Counted from the first letter of the stretch, positions 1 to 9,109 are shown. The stretch: 56,030 nucleotides of DNA from Paludibacteraceae bacterium (GCA_905234835.1 CAJOIZ010000016.1:1-56030); one strand, 5' to 3'. Made by a program: numbers and translations. The notes: generated from the sequence alone by a model not told the origin.

Positions 1-1
1 G

Positions 2-829
2 GCTATCCCAGGAAAAGCAGAACCATCCTTATTGCCTTTTATTATACAGAATGACCGATTCTTTGACTACGCTATTCAACATTCCGAAGGAGGTTTGTCC
101 CCACGCGTAAAATGGAATGCTATCGCTAATTACGAATTTGACCTTCCGTCGATAGAGGAGCAGAAGGTGTTGGCGGATAAATTGTGGGCGGCATATAAGG
201 TAAAAGAATCGTATCGGCAACTGCTCTCCACCACCGACGAAATGCTCAAAGCTAAATTCCAAGAGATGTTTGGAAAAGAACCGGCCATGACATTAGGGAA
301 ACTCGCTGAGTCTTGGTCAAAAGGTCAAGCATTTAAAAAGGATGAAATTGTTGACGGCGGGAAAACTCCGTGCATTCATTATGGTCAATTATATCAATAT
401 GGAGCAGTTATAGAAGACATCTTATCTTATACCGATGCAGAAGCGGTAAGAACGTCTAAGATAGGTGACATATTATTCCCTGCTTCAGATGTTACTCCTA
501 AAGGATTAGCTCGGTGTTCATGTATAAACAAGGATGGAGTGATATTAGGAGGGGATATTATTATCATGCATCCTTTAGAAGGCTTAAACTCTTCATATCT
601 GAGTTATGCAATAAACCAACAGACGCAACAATTGTTAGCATTGGTAACTGGTTCTGTGGTAAGGCATATGTCTGCTAAATCGCTTCAAACAGTAAGAATA
701 CCTGTTCCAGAGAAGGAAAATCAGCAGCAATTTGCAGAGATAGCGACCCAAGCCGAAGCGACGAAAGCGTCTTTGCGTGCGTCGATAGAGGCGATAGATA
801 GAGTGATACGAAGTTTGATCAATCAGTAG
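2..829 (+). CDS. hsdS: Type I restriction-modification specificity subunit HsdS (5' partial)
   Basis: DNA-recognition subunit of a type I restriction-modification enzyme; it would bind HsdM and HsdR and set the target sequence. The frame is open from base 2, so the start lies outside the window. Visible are the end of a first target-recognition domain, the conserved helix joining the two domains (IEEQKVLADKLWAAY, about codons 50-65), a second recognition domain starting near MTLGKLAESWSKG and ending with SAKSLQTVRIPVP, and a C-terminal coiled helix (QQFAEIATQAEATKASLRAS). HsdR lies downstream, interrupted by a RAYT locus; HsdM is presumably upstream. Family assignment is confident; the specificity cannot be read. 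Confidence 0.9.
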   Translation, partial: AIPGKAEPSLLPFIIQNDRFFDYAIQHSEGGLSPRVKWNAIANYEFDLPSIEEQKVLADKLWAAYKVKESYRQLLSTTDEMLKAKFQEMFGKEPAMTLGKLAESWSKGQAFKKDEIVDGGKTPCIHYGQLYQYGAVIEDILSYTDAEAVRTSKIGDILFPASDVTPKGLARCSCINKDGVILGGDIIIMHPLEGLNSSYLSYAINQQTQQLLALVTGSVVRHMSAKSLQTVRIPVPEKENQQQFAEIATQAEATKASLRASIEAIDRVIRSLINQ

Positions 830-854
830 TGGCATACTTTCGAGTCGGGGATAA

Positions 855-887
855 CCTAATAATATCCTAATAATAACCTAATATTGA
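855..887. repeat. 11-bp tandem repeat, 3 units
   Basis: Three units of consensus CCTAATAATAT, starting 25 bases after the hsdS stop. No coding role seen. One of several arrays with 9-12-bp units in the window. Confidence 0.8.
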
Positions 888-930
888 CAGCAGAAACGCA
901 ATGAGCCAAGCTGAGATATATAGAAAAGAG

Positions 931-1200
931 AACGCCGGCCTGACGGCCAGCGCACCTAACAAAGAAAGAGGGACGGAGATGAACAGCGAACGCGGCAATG
1001 AGATAACGCCGGCCTGACGGTCAGCGCACCTAACAAAGAAAGAAGGGCAGAGATGAACGGCGAACGCGGCAAAGAGAGAACACCGGCCTGACGGCCAGCG
1101 CACCTAACAAAGAAAGAAGGGCGGAGATGAACGACGAACGCGGCAAAGAGAGAACGCCGGCCTGACGGCCAGCGCACCTAACAAAGAAAGAGGGGCAGAG
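931..1200 (+). repeat. Four-copy 74-bp REP-like tandem array in front of the RAYT gene
   Basis: Near-identical units repeat with an exact 74-bp period. Each holds a hairpin GCCGGCC-TGAC-GGCCAGC (7-bp stem with one mismatch, 4-base loop) at 934, 1008, 1082 and 1156, followed by a purine-rich stretch and ATGAACnnCGAAC at 979, 1053, 1127 and 1201. The last ATG is the RAYT start. The first three ATGs each open a 12-codon frame (MNxERGxExTPA) that stops at the TGA in the next hairpin loop. A 38-codon ORF (901-1017) also crosses the first unit and reads AGLTASAPNKE, very like peptides inside the RAYT. The structure resembles REP/BIME elements mobilised by RAYT proteins. Confidence 0.9.
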
Positions 1201-2364
1201 ATGAACGACGAACTTAATAAAAAGCAGAGGAGTATCGTACGCGCCGAGGTGAAGCATAATCGCCTGCGGCGGAAGGAGGGACATGATTATGCCGCTCCGG
1301 GGATCTATATGATCACAGTGACGACCGCCGACCGTCAGCGTATCTTAGGCGAGCTGAAGGGCAACTCTCCCGAAGAGGCCTCTATCCGTCCGACCGCGCT
1401 GGGCGAGTACGTCATCGCTGCCTTTCGCAAGATGGCAGCGATGGTGACCGAGAAGACAGGAAGCCGGATTCAGGTCTATCAGTATCAGCTGATGCCCGAT
1501 CATTTTCACGGCATCCTCCGCATTCACGATGCGCTACCGGAAGGCTGGCATCTAAGCCGGATGATAGGCGCATGGAAGGGCGATTGCTCGCGCGAGTACT
1601 GGAGACAACAGGACGCCGGCCTGACGTCCGGCGCACCCAACAAAGAGAACGCGGGCCTGACATCCGGCGCACACAACAAAGAATCGCTCTTCTCATCCGG
1701 CTATAATGATAAAATCCTCTATCACGAAGGGCAGCTGGATGGGTGGTATGAATATCTGCATGATAACCCTCGCCGACTCTGGCTCAAGATGCATTATCCC
1801 GATAGGCTGCGCAAGATTTATGACTTCAAGGCGGGCAAGCAGGGACACTCCTATACCGCGGTGGGGAATACGTTCTGGGTGAAGTACCCCGAGCGTGTCC
1901 AAGTGCGTTGCCATCGCAATCTGACGGACGAGCAGATACAAGCCGAAGTAGAGCACTATATGAGGCTCGCCAGAGGCGGCGCCGTTCTGGTCTCGCCTTT
2001 TATCTCGCCGGCGGAAAAGGCTGTCTATGAAGCAGCTTATAAAGAGCAGCTAAAGATAATCCGCATCGTCAATCGCGGTCTGGATGGGAAATTTATCTAT
2101 CCGACGGGGAGAGACCTGAAAGGCTGCTCCGCAGGATTCATGTTGGTCTTAGCGCCGTACGCGGACTATAGCGCCGAGACAGCCGAGACGCGTATCACGC
2201 GCTCGCAATGCCTCGACATGAACGGCTACGCTGCGGACCTATCTACCATCCTCGCGCTGACGCACGAGGCACACAACAAAGAGAACGCCGCGCTGACGCA
2301 CGGCGAACACAACAAAGAACGGGAAGATTTGTCGAGTGCTCCGGACATAAGGCCGGAGATATGA
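1201..2364 (+). CDS. REP-associated Y1 transposase (RAYT, IS200-like HUH protein)
   Basis: Single-strand DNA transposase-like enzyme of the Y1 HUH family, thought to move or maintain REP hairpins. Visible: fold start GIYMITVTTADRQRILGEL (about 35-53), HUH motif MPDHFHGI with H101 and H103, and the probable catalytic tyrosine Y185 in YEYLHDNPRR. At 387 aa it is longer than a minimal Y1 transposase. The C-terminal part (GAVLVSPFISPAEKAVYEAA and on) looks like an extra domain I recall from Bacteroidales Y1 proteins. Two 12-residue repeats at 138-161 (AGLTSGAPNKE type) and two at about 351-373 are translated REP-like DNA. The start is the ATG closing the array. It sits between hsdS and hsdR, 28 bases before hsdR. 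Confidence 0.85.
   Translation: MNDELNKKQRSIVRAEVKHNRLRRKEGHDYAAPGIYMITVTTADRQRILGELKGNSPEEASIRPTALGEYVIAAFRKMAAMVTEKTGSRIQVYQYQLMPDHFHGILRIHDALPEGWHLSRMIGAWKGDCSREYWRQQDAGLTSGAPNKENAGLTSGAHNKESLFSSGYNDKILYHEGQLDGWYEYLHDNPRRLWLKMHYPDRLRKIYDFKAGKQGHSYTAVGNTFWVKYPERVQVRCHRNLTDEQIQAEVEHYMRLARGGAVLVSPFISPAEKAVYEAAYKEQLKIIRIVNRGLDGKFIYPTGRDLKGCSAGFMLVLAPYADYSAETAETRITRSQCLDMNGYAADLSTILALTHEAHNKENAALTHGEHNKEREDLSSAPDIRPEI
1612..1683 (+). repeat. Two in-frame REP-derived 36-bp repeats inside the RAYT gene
   Basis: Tandem 36-bp units, each with GCCGG/GCGGG, CCTGACGT or CCTGACAT, CCGGCGCAC and AACAAAGA. They encode DAGLTSGAPNKE and NAGLTSGAHNKE. The first contains a GCCGG...CCGGC hairpin related to the upstream array. 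They fall in a loop between the REYWRQQ helix and the segment before the catalytic tyrosine. Confidence 0.85.
2251..2321 (+). repeat. Second pair of in-frame REP-derived repeats near the RAYT C-terminus
   Basis: Two diverged units encode LALTHEAHNKE and NAALTHGEHNKE. They keep the CGCTGACGCAC and AACAAAGA blocks of the array but have lost most hairpin pairing. A further short inverted repeat, CTCCGG/CCGGAG, lies over the gene's end (about 2339-2358). Confidence 0.7.
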
Positions 2365-2392
2365 ATTAGAAAAAAAACAAAACAGGATAACC

Positions 2393-5326
2393 ATGGCCAA
2401 TAAAACATTACAAGAATCGCAGTTTGAACAGATGTTGATTGCTTCCGCAGAGAAATGCGGATGGCGTTACCTGCAGGCAGATGAGATTGAACGAGAGATG
2501 AACGACGTGCTTGTCGCTCCGTGGCTGAAAGAAGCACTCGTCAACCTCAATCCGATTACAGCCGAGCAAGCCGAACAAGTGATTTACAAACTGCGGACAT
2601 TGCTGATTTCCGTTCCGCAGGAACATCTTGTGCAGAACAATAACAAGTTTCGCAAGATGCTTTTTGAGGAGAACTCGTATCCGTTTGGCGAGGACGGTCA
2701 GAACATCAACATCCGTTTCTTTGACGAGCAGAACATGGATAACAACTACTGCGTGGTGACCAACCAGTGGATGTACCCTCGTGCAAGCAAAGACGGCGGT
2801 AAGCGTCTGGATCTGGTGTTCATCATCAATGGTATTCCTGTGGTGGTCGGCGAAGTGAAGAATCCTTTCCGCCCGGACACGAACTGGGGACAAGCGGCAC
2901 AAGATATTGTCAGTTACCAGAAGTCCATCACAGAGATGTTCGTGCCGAATATCCTGAACTTTGCTTGCGACGGTCATGATTTCCGTTATGGCGGCATCGG
3001 TCTGCCTGCGGAGAAATGGGGACCGTGGTTTGATACCGAGGATCGTGACCATTCGGATCTGAAGGCTTTGTTGGCGTGCTATGAGCATCTGATGAATCCT
3101 GCGCGGTTGTGGGATATTTACCGCTATTATTCAGTCTTTACGGCAGATACGCAAGGACGTGCGATCAAAGTCGTTTGCCGTTACCAGCAGTACTTAGGCG
3201 GCGATGCGATTGTGCAGCGTGTACTCTCGACGACGCGGAAGAAAGATGGTCCGAGGTCAGGTCTGATCTGGCATTTCCAAGGTAGCGGTAAGTCATGGCT
3301 GATGGTGTTTGTGGCTCAGAAGCTGCGCAAGCTGAATGAGTTGCACGCTCCGACGGTAGTGATTGTGGATGACCGAATCGATTTGGAGGATCAGATAACC
3401 GGCGATTTCACGCGTGCGGAAGTGCCGAACTTGGAGTCTGCGGGTTCTAAAGAGGCATTGGAGCAATTCTTCGAGCAAGACCAGCGTAAGATATTGATTA
3501 CGACGATATTCAAATTCGGCGATGTGTCGAAAGTGCTATCCGACCGCGATAACATCATCGTCCTCGTAGATGAGGCACACCGTACACAGGAGAAAGAATT
3601 AGGCGCCAAGATGCGTCGTGCGCTGCCGAACGCGTTCTTCTTTGGTCTGACCGGAACGCCGATTAACAAACGCGAACATAACACGTTTGCGACCTTCGGT
3701 TCGGAGGAAGACAAGAACGGGTACCTGAGCAAATATACATTCCAGAACTCGGTGGATGATGGCGCTACGTTGCAACTCAATTTCCAAACCGTTCCGGTGA
3801 CGATGCATCTGAATGAGAAGCAGTTGCAGGAAGAGTTTGACAAGTTGACCGATGAGATAGACGAGGAGCAGCGTAATCAGTTAGTGCGGAGGACATCGGT
3901 GGAGGCGTTCTTCACGTCCGATGCGCGTGTGCAAGAGGTGTGCCGGTACATCGTGAAGCATTTCCGCGAGACGGTAGAGCCATCCGGCATGAAAGCGCAA
4001 GTGGTGGTCTATAACCGCGAGTGCTGCGTCAAATACAAGAAAGCGATAGATGCGCTTCTTGACCGCGAGGATGAGACGGTCATCGTCATGCATACCGACG
4101 GCGACAAAGCCGATGATTACAAGCAATACCAACTCTCGCGCGACGAGCAGAAACGTGTGCTGGATCAGTTCCGCGACCCGCTGTCGCCGCTTAAGTTTGT
4201 GATTGTAACCAGCAAGCTGCTGACGGGATTTGATGCGCCTATTCTGCAATGTATGTACCTCGACAAGCCAATGAAAGACCATACTTTGTTGCAGGCTATC
4301 TGTCGTACCAACCGCAAATATACGCACGACAAACTGAATGGTCTGATTGTGGATTTTGTGGGAGTGTTTGACAATGTGGCTAAATCGCTTGCGTTCGACG
4401 AAGAGACGATCAAGACCGTGATTAAGAACATCGACGAGATACGGGCGTTGATACCGTCGTTCATGGACGAGTGTCTGCGTTTCTTCCCGGGTGTCGATCG
4501 TACATTGGGCGACTGGGAAGGATTGCAGGCAGCGCAACAATGCCTCAAAGACGAGTCCGTCAAGACGGATTTTGCGAAGCATTTTGCGCGTCTGAGCCGT
4601 GCGTGGGAGATTGTGAGCCCCGACAAATCGCTGGATCAATACCAAGCCGATTATTCATGGATGGCGGGCGTTTATCAGAGTATCCGTCCGGTGACGAGCG
4701 GTCCATCGCTGATATGGACGCTGCTGGGCGCCAAGACCATTGAGATCATCCATAATAGTATCGATTCCATCAATATCGGCACGCCGTTAGAGGATCTTGT
4801 GGTGAACGCGGATATCATCGATCAGGCGATCACCGAGGCTGAGGCGAAGAAACGCACGATTGAGTTGGAGCAAGTGCTGCGTCTGCGGCTACAGACCCAT
4901 TCCGGCGATATTAACTATAAGCCGTTTGTGGAGAAACTGGAGGAGTTGCGCGAGCGGATGGAGCAGAGTTTGGAGACGAGTATAGATTTCCTCAAACAGC
5001 TGCTTGAACTGGCGAAAGACTTGTTGAAGGCCGAGAAGAAAGTGGAGGACGATCCGATAGACCGCCGCCACCAAGCACGTGCTGCGCTGACCGAGCTTTT
5101 CGAGTCCATCCGGACGCCGGAGACACCGATCATCGTGGAGAATGTGGTGAATGATATCGACAAGGAGATTGTGGCAATTGTGCGGAAGTTCAGCGACGCA
5201 TTCAAGTCCGTGACAGCCCAACGCGAAATTAAGCAGAAACTCCGTACGATACTTTGGATTAAGTATGGCCTGAAGGACCAAGAGGTATTCGACAAGGCGT
5301 ACTCGTATATTGAGATGTATTATTAA
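2393..5326 (+). CDS. hsdR: Type I restriction endonuclease subunit HsdR
   Basis: Motor and nuclease subunit of the type I enzyme; it translocates DNA with ATP and cuts unmodified DNA far from the target. At 977 aa it is full length. N-terminal PD-(D/E)xK nuclease: D140, E154 and K156 in RLDLVFIINGIPVVVGEVK. Helicase part: Walker A GSGKS at 297-301, DEAH at 393-396, TGTPI just after, and motif VI-like LLQAICRTNR. A long helical C-terminal region would contact the methyltransferase core. The start is ATG in a CCATGG context 28 bases after the RAYT stop. It probably once followed hsdS directly. Confidence 0.95.
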   Translation: MANKTLQESQFEQMLIASAEKCGWRYLQADEIEREMNDVLVAPWLKEALVNLNPITAEQAEQVIYKLRTLLISVPQEHLVQNNNKFRKMLFEENSYPFGEDGQNINIRFFDEQNMDNNYCVVTNQWMYPRASKDGGKRLDLVFIINGIPVVVGEVKNPFRPDTNWGQAAQDIVSYQKSITEMFVPNILNFACDGHDFRYGGIGLPAEKWGPWFDTEDRDHSDLKALLACYEHLMNPARLWDIYRYYSVFTADTQGRAIKVVCRYQQYLGGDAIVQRVLSTTRKKDGPRSGLIWHFQGSGKSWLMVFVAQKLRKLNELHAPTVVIVDDRIDLEDQITGDFTRAEVPNLESAGSKEALEQFFEQDQRKILITTIFKFGDVSKVLSDRDNIIVLVDEAHRTQEKELGAKMRRALPNAFFFGLTGTPINKREHNTFATFGSEEDKNGYLSKYTFQNSVDDGATLQLNFQTVPVTMHLNEKQLQEEFDKLTDEIDEEQRNQLVRRTSVEAFFTSDARVQEVCRYIVKHFRETVEPSGMKAQVVVYNRECCVKYKKAIDALLDREDETVIVMHTDGDKADDYKQYQLSRDEQKRVLDQFRDPLSPLKFVIVTSKLLTGFDAPILQCMYLDKPMKDHTLLQAICRTNRKYTHDKLNGLIVDFVGVFDNVAKSLAFDEETIKTVIKNIDEIRALIPSFMDECLRFFPGVDRTLGDWEGLQAAQQCLKDESVKTDFAKHFARLSRAWEIVSPDKSLDQYQADYSWMAGVYQSIRPVTSGPSLIWTLLGAKTIEIIHNSIDSINIGTPLEDLVVNADIIDQAITEAEAKKRTIELEQVLRLRLQTHSGDINYKPFVEKLEELRERMEQSLETSIDFLKQLLELAKDLLKAEKKVEDDPIDRRHQARAALTELFESIRTPETPIIVENVVNDIDKEIVAIVRKFSDAFKSVTAQREIKQKLRTILWIKYGLKDQEVFDKAYSYIEMYY

Positions 5327-5337
5327 AAGCAAAAGAT

Positions 5338-7119
5338 ATGAAAGCGAACTATTTACCGATTCAGTCTGTTTTTGACAAACATACCGTCTTCGAAATACCC
5401 TACTATCAGCGTTCCTACGTGTGGGACGAAGATAACTGGTCACGTTTCTTGGAGGACATGGAGAATGTTTCCATGACTGACAAACAGTATTTCATCGGCT
5501 CTCTTATCCTCAAGCAGAAACCAACTGAAACAGGCAGCAAGTATGGCAACGTGCGCGTAGTCATTGATGGACAGCAGCGATTGACCACGATGACTATATT
5601 CTTCAAAGTGCTAAGCCTCTTGAAGGATAATGACCGTATTTTCAAAACCTTTATGATCGATTTAAGCGATGAAACGGACGAACAGGAGATATCTATCCAT
5701 CATAACCATATCGATAAAACGTCTTTCGTACAAATAGTCAATCTTCAGTCGCTTGACGAATTGCGTGCATATTTGGAAAGGGGCAAAGGAACCACTCAAA
5801 GCCGTCTATTCTCGTTATGCCAGTATCTCTACAAGAACATCGATCCGGATAAACTGAGTTCGGATAAGATCAAGAAGAACGTCCACTTCGTTACCATCGA
5901 CTTAGATTCGGAGGAGAACGAGCAAGAGATCTTCGATACTATCAATTCGCTTGGCGTAAAACTGACCACGTCCGAGCTGCTGAAGAACTATCTCTTCGAC
6001 CAATACAACGAGGAGAAATACAACAAGTATTGGAAACCTGTCTTCGAAGCAGATGAGGAAACTAAAAACTATTGGGATCAGAAAGTCTATTCCGGTACAA
6101 AACAATACCATTTGGTAGATCTGTTCCTCTATGCATACCTCATCATTCAATTCCGTGGAGAGGACTATGCCGTTAGTACCGAAGACAAACTCTATTACGA
6201 GAAATATAGCAACCTCTTCCTTTCGTACAAGGCTTTCGTCAGCAAATACCTTAACGGTGACAAGGAAGCCTTGATGCAAGGAATCTATAAGTCTGCAACA
6301 GAGTTCCAACGTAACTTCAACCCGCACTGCAAAGAAGAGACCATCTCATCGGAACCGGGCTTCGAACGTGTGAACTTGATGATGTTCGGTCTTGATTTCG
6401 CAGTTATGCTCCCATACGTAATGTTCGTGCTGCTCTATGCGGACAAAGACGAGCAAACAAAGATCTACGAGTATCTGGAGACTTATATGATGCGCCGTAC
6501 TATTGCACGGTTGGAAACACGTGGATACAATGCCCTGTTCAGCGACGGTCTTATTACCAACAAAGTGCTCACGGTCGATGCCCTCAAAGAGTATGTGGAC
6601 AGGCGGAACGACAAAGAAGTTGCCTATCGTGCCGCACGTCCTGACGAGATTGAGTATGCCGTTAACAATAAGGTCTATGTCAACAGACAAGCCTTAGGTT
6701 TCCTCTATATGCTGGAGAGCCGATTGCGCCAAGACACTCTGGCGGCAACCAAACTACGTGGTCTCAAAGGATATAGTTTGGAGCACCTTCTACCGAAGAA
6801 ATGGAGAGAAACGTGGGTTCGCCCCGGAGATCCAGAAGTAGAGAAAGCAACGAACGATGCGCTCTATACCTTAGGCAACCTCGCCATCATCCCGGGTGCA
6901 CTGAACTCCAGTATCAGCAATGCGCCTTGGCAAACTAAACTGAACGGAAAGGGCAATAAAGAAAGCTTGCTCAAAAATGCAAAAGGTCTTGTTACCCTCG
7001 ATGACTGTCTTACCAAAGAGGATTGGAATCTCGCATGTATCCAAGAGCGCGCCAACAAACTCTATCAGCAGATACTCCAAGTCTGGCCCGAATCCTGGGA
7101 TAAAGATTACATCGAGTAA
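5338..7119 (+). CDS. GmrSD-like DUF262/DUF1524 protein (putative modification-dependent nuclease)
   Basis: Fused two-domain protein of the family that includes GmrSD type IV restriction enzymes, which attack DNA with modified bases. The N-terminal DUF262 (ParB/Srx-like) domain shows IPYYQRSYVWDEDNW and the DGQQR motif at 77-81. The C-terminal DUF1524 HNH-like domain shows LEHLLPKKW with H483 and LGNLAIIPGALNSSISN. The start is 11 bases after the hsdR stop, so it is probably in the same transcript as the restriction genes. Length (593 aa) fits the single-chain form. The substrate is inferred from the family only. Confidence 0.85.
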   Translation: MKANYLPIQSVFDKHTVFEIPYYQRSYVWDEDNWSRFLEDMENVSMTDKQYFIGSLILKQKPTETGSKYGNVRVVIDGQQRLTTMTIFFKVLSLLKDNDRIFKTFMIDLSDETDEQEISIHHNHIDKTSFVQIVNLQSLDELRAYLERGKGTTQSRLFSLCQYLYKNIDPDKLSSDKIKKNVHFVTIDLDSEENEQEIFDTINSLGVKLTTSELLKNYLFDQYNEEKYNKYWKPVFEADEETKNYWDQKVYSGTKQYHLVDLFLYAYLIIQFRGEDYAVSTEDKLYYEKYSNLFLSYKAFVSKYLNGDKEALMQGIYKSATEFQRNFNPHCKEETISSEPGFERVNLMMFGLDFAVMLPYVMFVLLYADKDEQTKIYEYLETYMMRRTIARLETRGYNALFSDGLITNKVLTVDALKEYVDRRNDKEVAYRAARPDEIEYAVNNKVYVNRQALGFLYMLESRLRQDTLAATKLRGLKGYSLEHLLPKKWRETWVRPGDPEVEKATNDALYTLGNLAIIPGALNSSISNAPWQTKLNGKGNKESLLKNAKGLVTLDDCLTKEDWNLACIQERANKLYQQILQVWPESWDKDYIE

Positions 7120-7289
7120 TACAACCCACCATGTCCTGTCCACATAAAATAAAAAACCGGAAAAGCACCTATCAGAGACGTTCAGGATGCGAACGAGATG
7201 CGTATGAGAGGGAAAGCAAAAGTACATTAGAGAATATCAATACCTAAATATGTCTAAACAATTACAAATACGAAACTCAACGGCAGTAT

Positions 7290-7346
7290 CCGAGTTTTTC
7301 TCGGTAACTGATCACATAGGCAACTACCGAGGAATTTTCGGTAGTT
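7290..7346. promoter_or_regulatory. Two related palindromes in front of the AlbA_2/HTH gene
   Basis: The first palindrome is CCGAG-ttttt-CTCGG (7290-7304). The second is AACTACCGA, a 7-base spacer, TCGGTAGTT (7322-7346). Both share a TACCGAG half-site and their centres are about 37 bases apart. They end 42 bases before the likely ATG of the next gene. They could be tandem operators for its own winged helix, or RNA hairpins in the leader. Confidence 0.55.
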
Positions 7347-7388
7347 CAGAATAAGAGGAATGGTTAAAGAGTGAAAAAATTAAAGAAT

Positions 7389-8777
7389 ATGGAAACACAA
7401 AATATTGAGTACAAAGTAAAGTGGAAAGACGAATATCTGCATTACATCAGCGGTTTTGCTAATGCAGATGGCGGTACACTTTTCATTGGAAAGGATGACA
7501 ATGGAAACATTGTCGGTATTGATAATGCCAAGCTATTACTAGTCAATCTTCCGAATAAAGCCGTGCAAGCAACTGGCATTGTGCCGGAGATCAATCTACT
7601 TACAGCTAATGACAAGGAGTATGTTGCCATACATATTATGCGCTCGGAGCAACCTGTATCATGCAATGGCAAGTATTATCTTCGTAGTGGGAGCACCCTG
7701 CAAGAACTGAATGGTGCAGCTCTTACGGAGTTTCTGATGCGTAAGACTAAAAACGCATGGGATAAGCAGATAGAACCCGACGCTACATTGGAAGACATTG
7801 ATCCGGAAGCCGTTGAGTATTTCATTCGTGCTGCATTGCGTAAAAACCGTATTGGCCAAGGCGCATTGAGCGACAGCTTAGAAAAAGTGTTGCGCAACCT
7901 TGACTTGATGAACAAGCAAGGACAACTGACGAATGCCGCGCTCTTGCTATTTGGTAAGAATATCCGTCACTGGTGCCGAATGGCAACATTCCGAATCGGG
8001 CGTTTCGGAGCAAGCAGAGCTGACTTGATTATGCAGGATGAGATAGATTGTCCGCTCATCAAAATGCCGGACAAGATAATAGGCGTTTTGCGTAGTGGTT
8101 ATCTTGTCTCTCCTATCCACTATGAGGGCTTGCAACGCATTGAACCATTGGAGATACCGGAAGATGCATTGCGCGAAATGATTTGCAATGCCATTGTGCA
8201 CCGAGACTATACAGGCACGTTCACACAAATGCGTATATGGGCTGATCATATCGAATTGTGGAATCAAGGCACGCTGCCACCGGACTACACCATTGACACT
8301 CTCATGCAAGACCATGAATCCTATCCGCGCAACACACTTATTGCAGATGCTTTCTTCCGTGTCGGATTTATTGAGGCATGGGGCAGAGGATATGAGAAGA
8401 TACGTGAGGCTTTCAAGGATGAGCAACTGCAAATGCCGACCTTTGAACAAGTACGCGGCGGATTCCTCGCAACTATCAAAAGAGAAAGATTTGTCGCTAT
8501 CCAAAACACCAATGGCGTAAATAATGGCGTAAATAATGGCGTAGAAAATGTCGTAAATAATGTCGCAAATAATCACATACAACTAACTGAAAGACAACAA
8601 AAAATCCTCAAACTGATTTGGGCAAATCCATATATGACTTCCGCTAAAATGGCGCAAGTGGCGCAAATCGCATATCGCACGGTTCAAAGGGAACTGGCGG
8701 CGATGCAAAAACTGAATGTCATCCGCCGCGATGGAACAAAAGGAGGAAGATGGAGAGTAACTGAAAACAATAATTAA
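7389..8777 (+). CDS. AlbA_2 (Schlafen-like) ATP-binding protein with C-terminal winged helix
   Basis: Putative regulator or defence-associated ATP-binding protein. Order: AlbA_2 domain (METQNIEYKVKWKD, ISGFANADGGTLFIGKDDNG), then a GHKL-type ATPase domain (LREMICNAIVHRDYTGTFTQ; DAFFRVGFIEAWGRGYEKI), a low-complexity linker of NGVN repeats, and a C-terminal HTH (KILKLIWANPYMTSAKMAQV) ending VIRRDGTKGGRWRV. I chose ATG 7389, where family similarity begins; an in-frame GTG at 7371 would add six residues. It follows the GmrSD-like gene by about 270 bases and has its own palindromic upstream region. The biochemical activity is unknown. Confidence 0.8.
   Translation: METQNIEYKVKWKDEYLHYISGFANADGGTLFIGKDDNGNIVGIDNAKLLLVNLPNKAVQATGIVPEINLLTANDKEYVAIHIMRSEQPVSCNGKYYLRSGSTLQELNGAALTEFLMRKTKNAWDKQIEPDATLEDIDPEAVEYFIRAALRKNRIGQGALSDSLEKVLRNLDLMNKQGQLTNAALLLFGKNIRHWCRMATFRIGRFGASRADLIMQDEIDCPLIKMPDKIIGVLRSGYLVSPIHYEGLQRIEPLEIPEDALREMICNAIVHRDYTGTFTQMRIWADHIELWNQGTLPPDYTIDTLMQDHESYPRNTLIADAFFRVGFIEAWGRGYEKIREAFKDEQLQMPTFEQVRGGFLATIKRERFVAIQNTNGVNNGVNNGVENVVNNVANNHIQLTERQQKILKLIWANPYMTSAKMAQVAQIAYRTVQRELAAMQKLNVIRRDGTKGGRWRVTENNN
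8512..8574 (+). repeat. 12-bp coding tandem repeat (NNGV linker)
   Basis: Repeats of about AATAATGGCGTA encode NGVNNGVNNGVENVVNNVANN, joining the ATPase part to the winged helix. The unit is a multiple of three, so copy-number changes would alter linker length without breaking the frame. Confidence 0.8.
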
Positions 8778-9049
8778 ACAAGGTTCAAGGGTCTTTTTTT
8801 ATCCATACCGCGTATATTTAGTAAATCAGCCACTTATAAAGAAAATGCATTTTTTTTGAAAAAACTTGCCTTTCAGGTGATAGATTTTGCCTCTTTTTTG
8901 CCTTATATATGGAGGGGCATACTTAAATTTGCAATTTGAGACTATAAACTCTCCAACTTCACTCAATTATAAACTCTCAACTATAAACAATAAATAAACC
9001 AACTCAACCACCTATAAACTCCTAAACACCTAAACTCATAAACCCGAAT

Positions 9050-9109
9050 TGGGACGTAGTGGGAATTATTGGGACTTATTGGGAAGCAGTGGGACGCAGT
9101 GGGAAAATT
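9050..9109. repeat. 10-bp tandem repeat, 6 units
   Basis: Six units of TGGGA plus five variable bases with an exact 10-base period, about one helical turn. The G-triplets all fall on the same strand and the same face of the helix. Confidence 0.85.

Noticed and set aside
931..1200. CRISPR-like array
   Set aside because: The whole 74-bp unit is repeated with no unique spacers, and it leads into a RAYT gene; it is a REP-type tandem array.
7131..7247. 38-codon ORF after the GmrSD-like gene, and a reverse -7 box (complement of TACTTTTG) near 7216
   Set aside because: The peptide has no recognisable features, and the reverse promoter would only give antisense RNA; neither is supported by a second line of evidence.
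8321..8582. Minus-strand ORF with isoleucine/tyrosine repeats (MYVIICDIIYDIFYAIIYAI)
   Set aside because: It is the reverse reading of the NNGV linker repeat of the AlbA_2/HTH gene.
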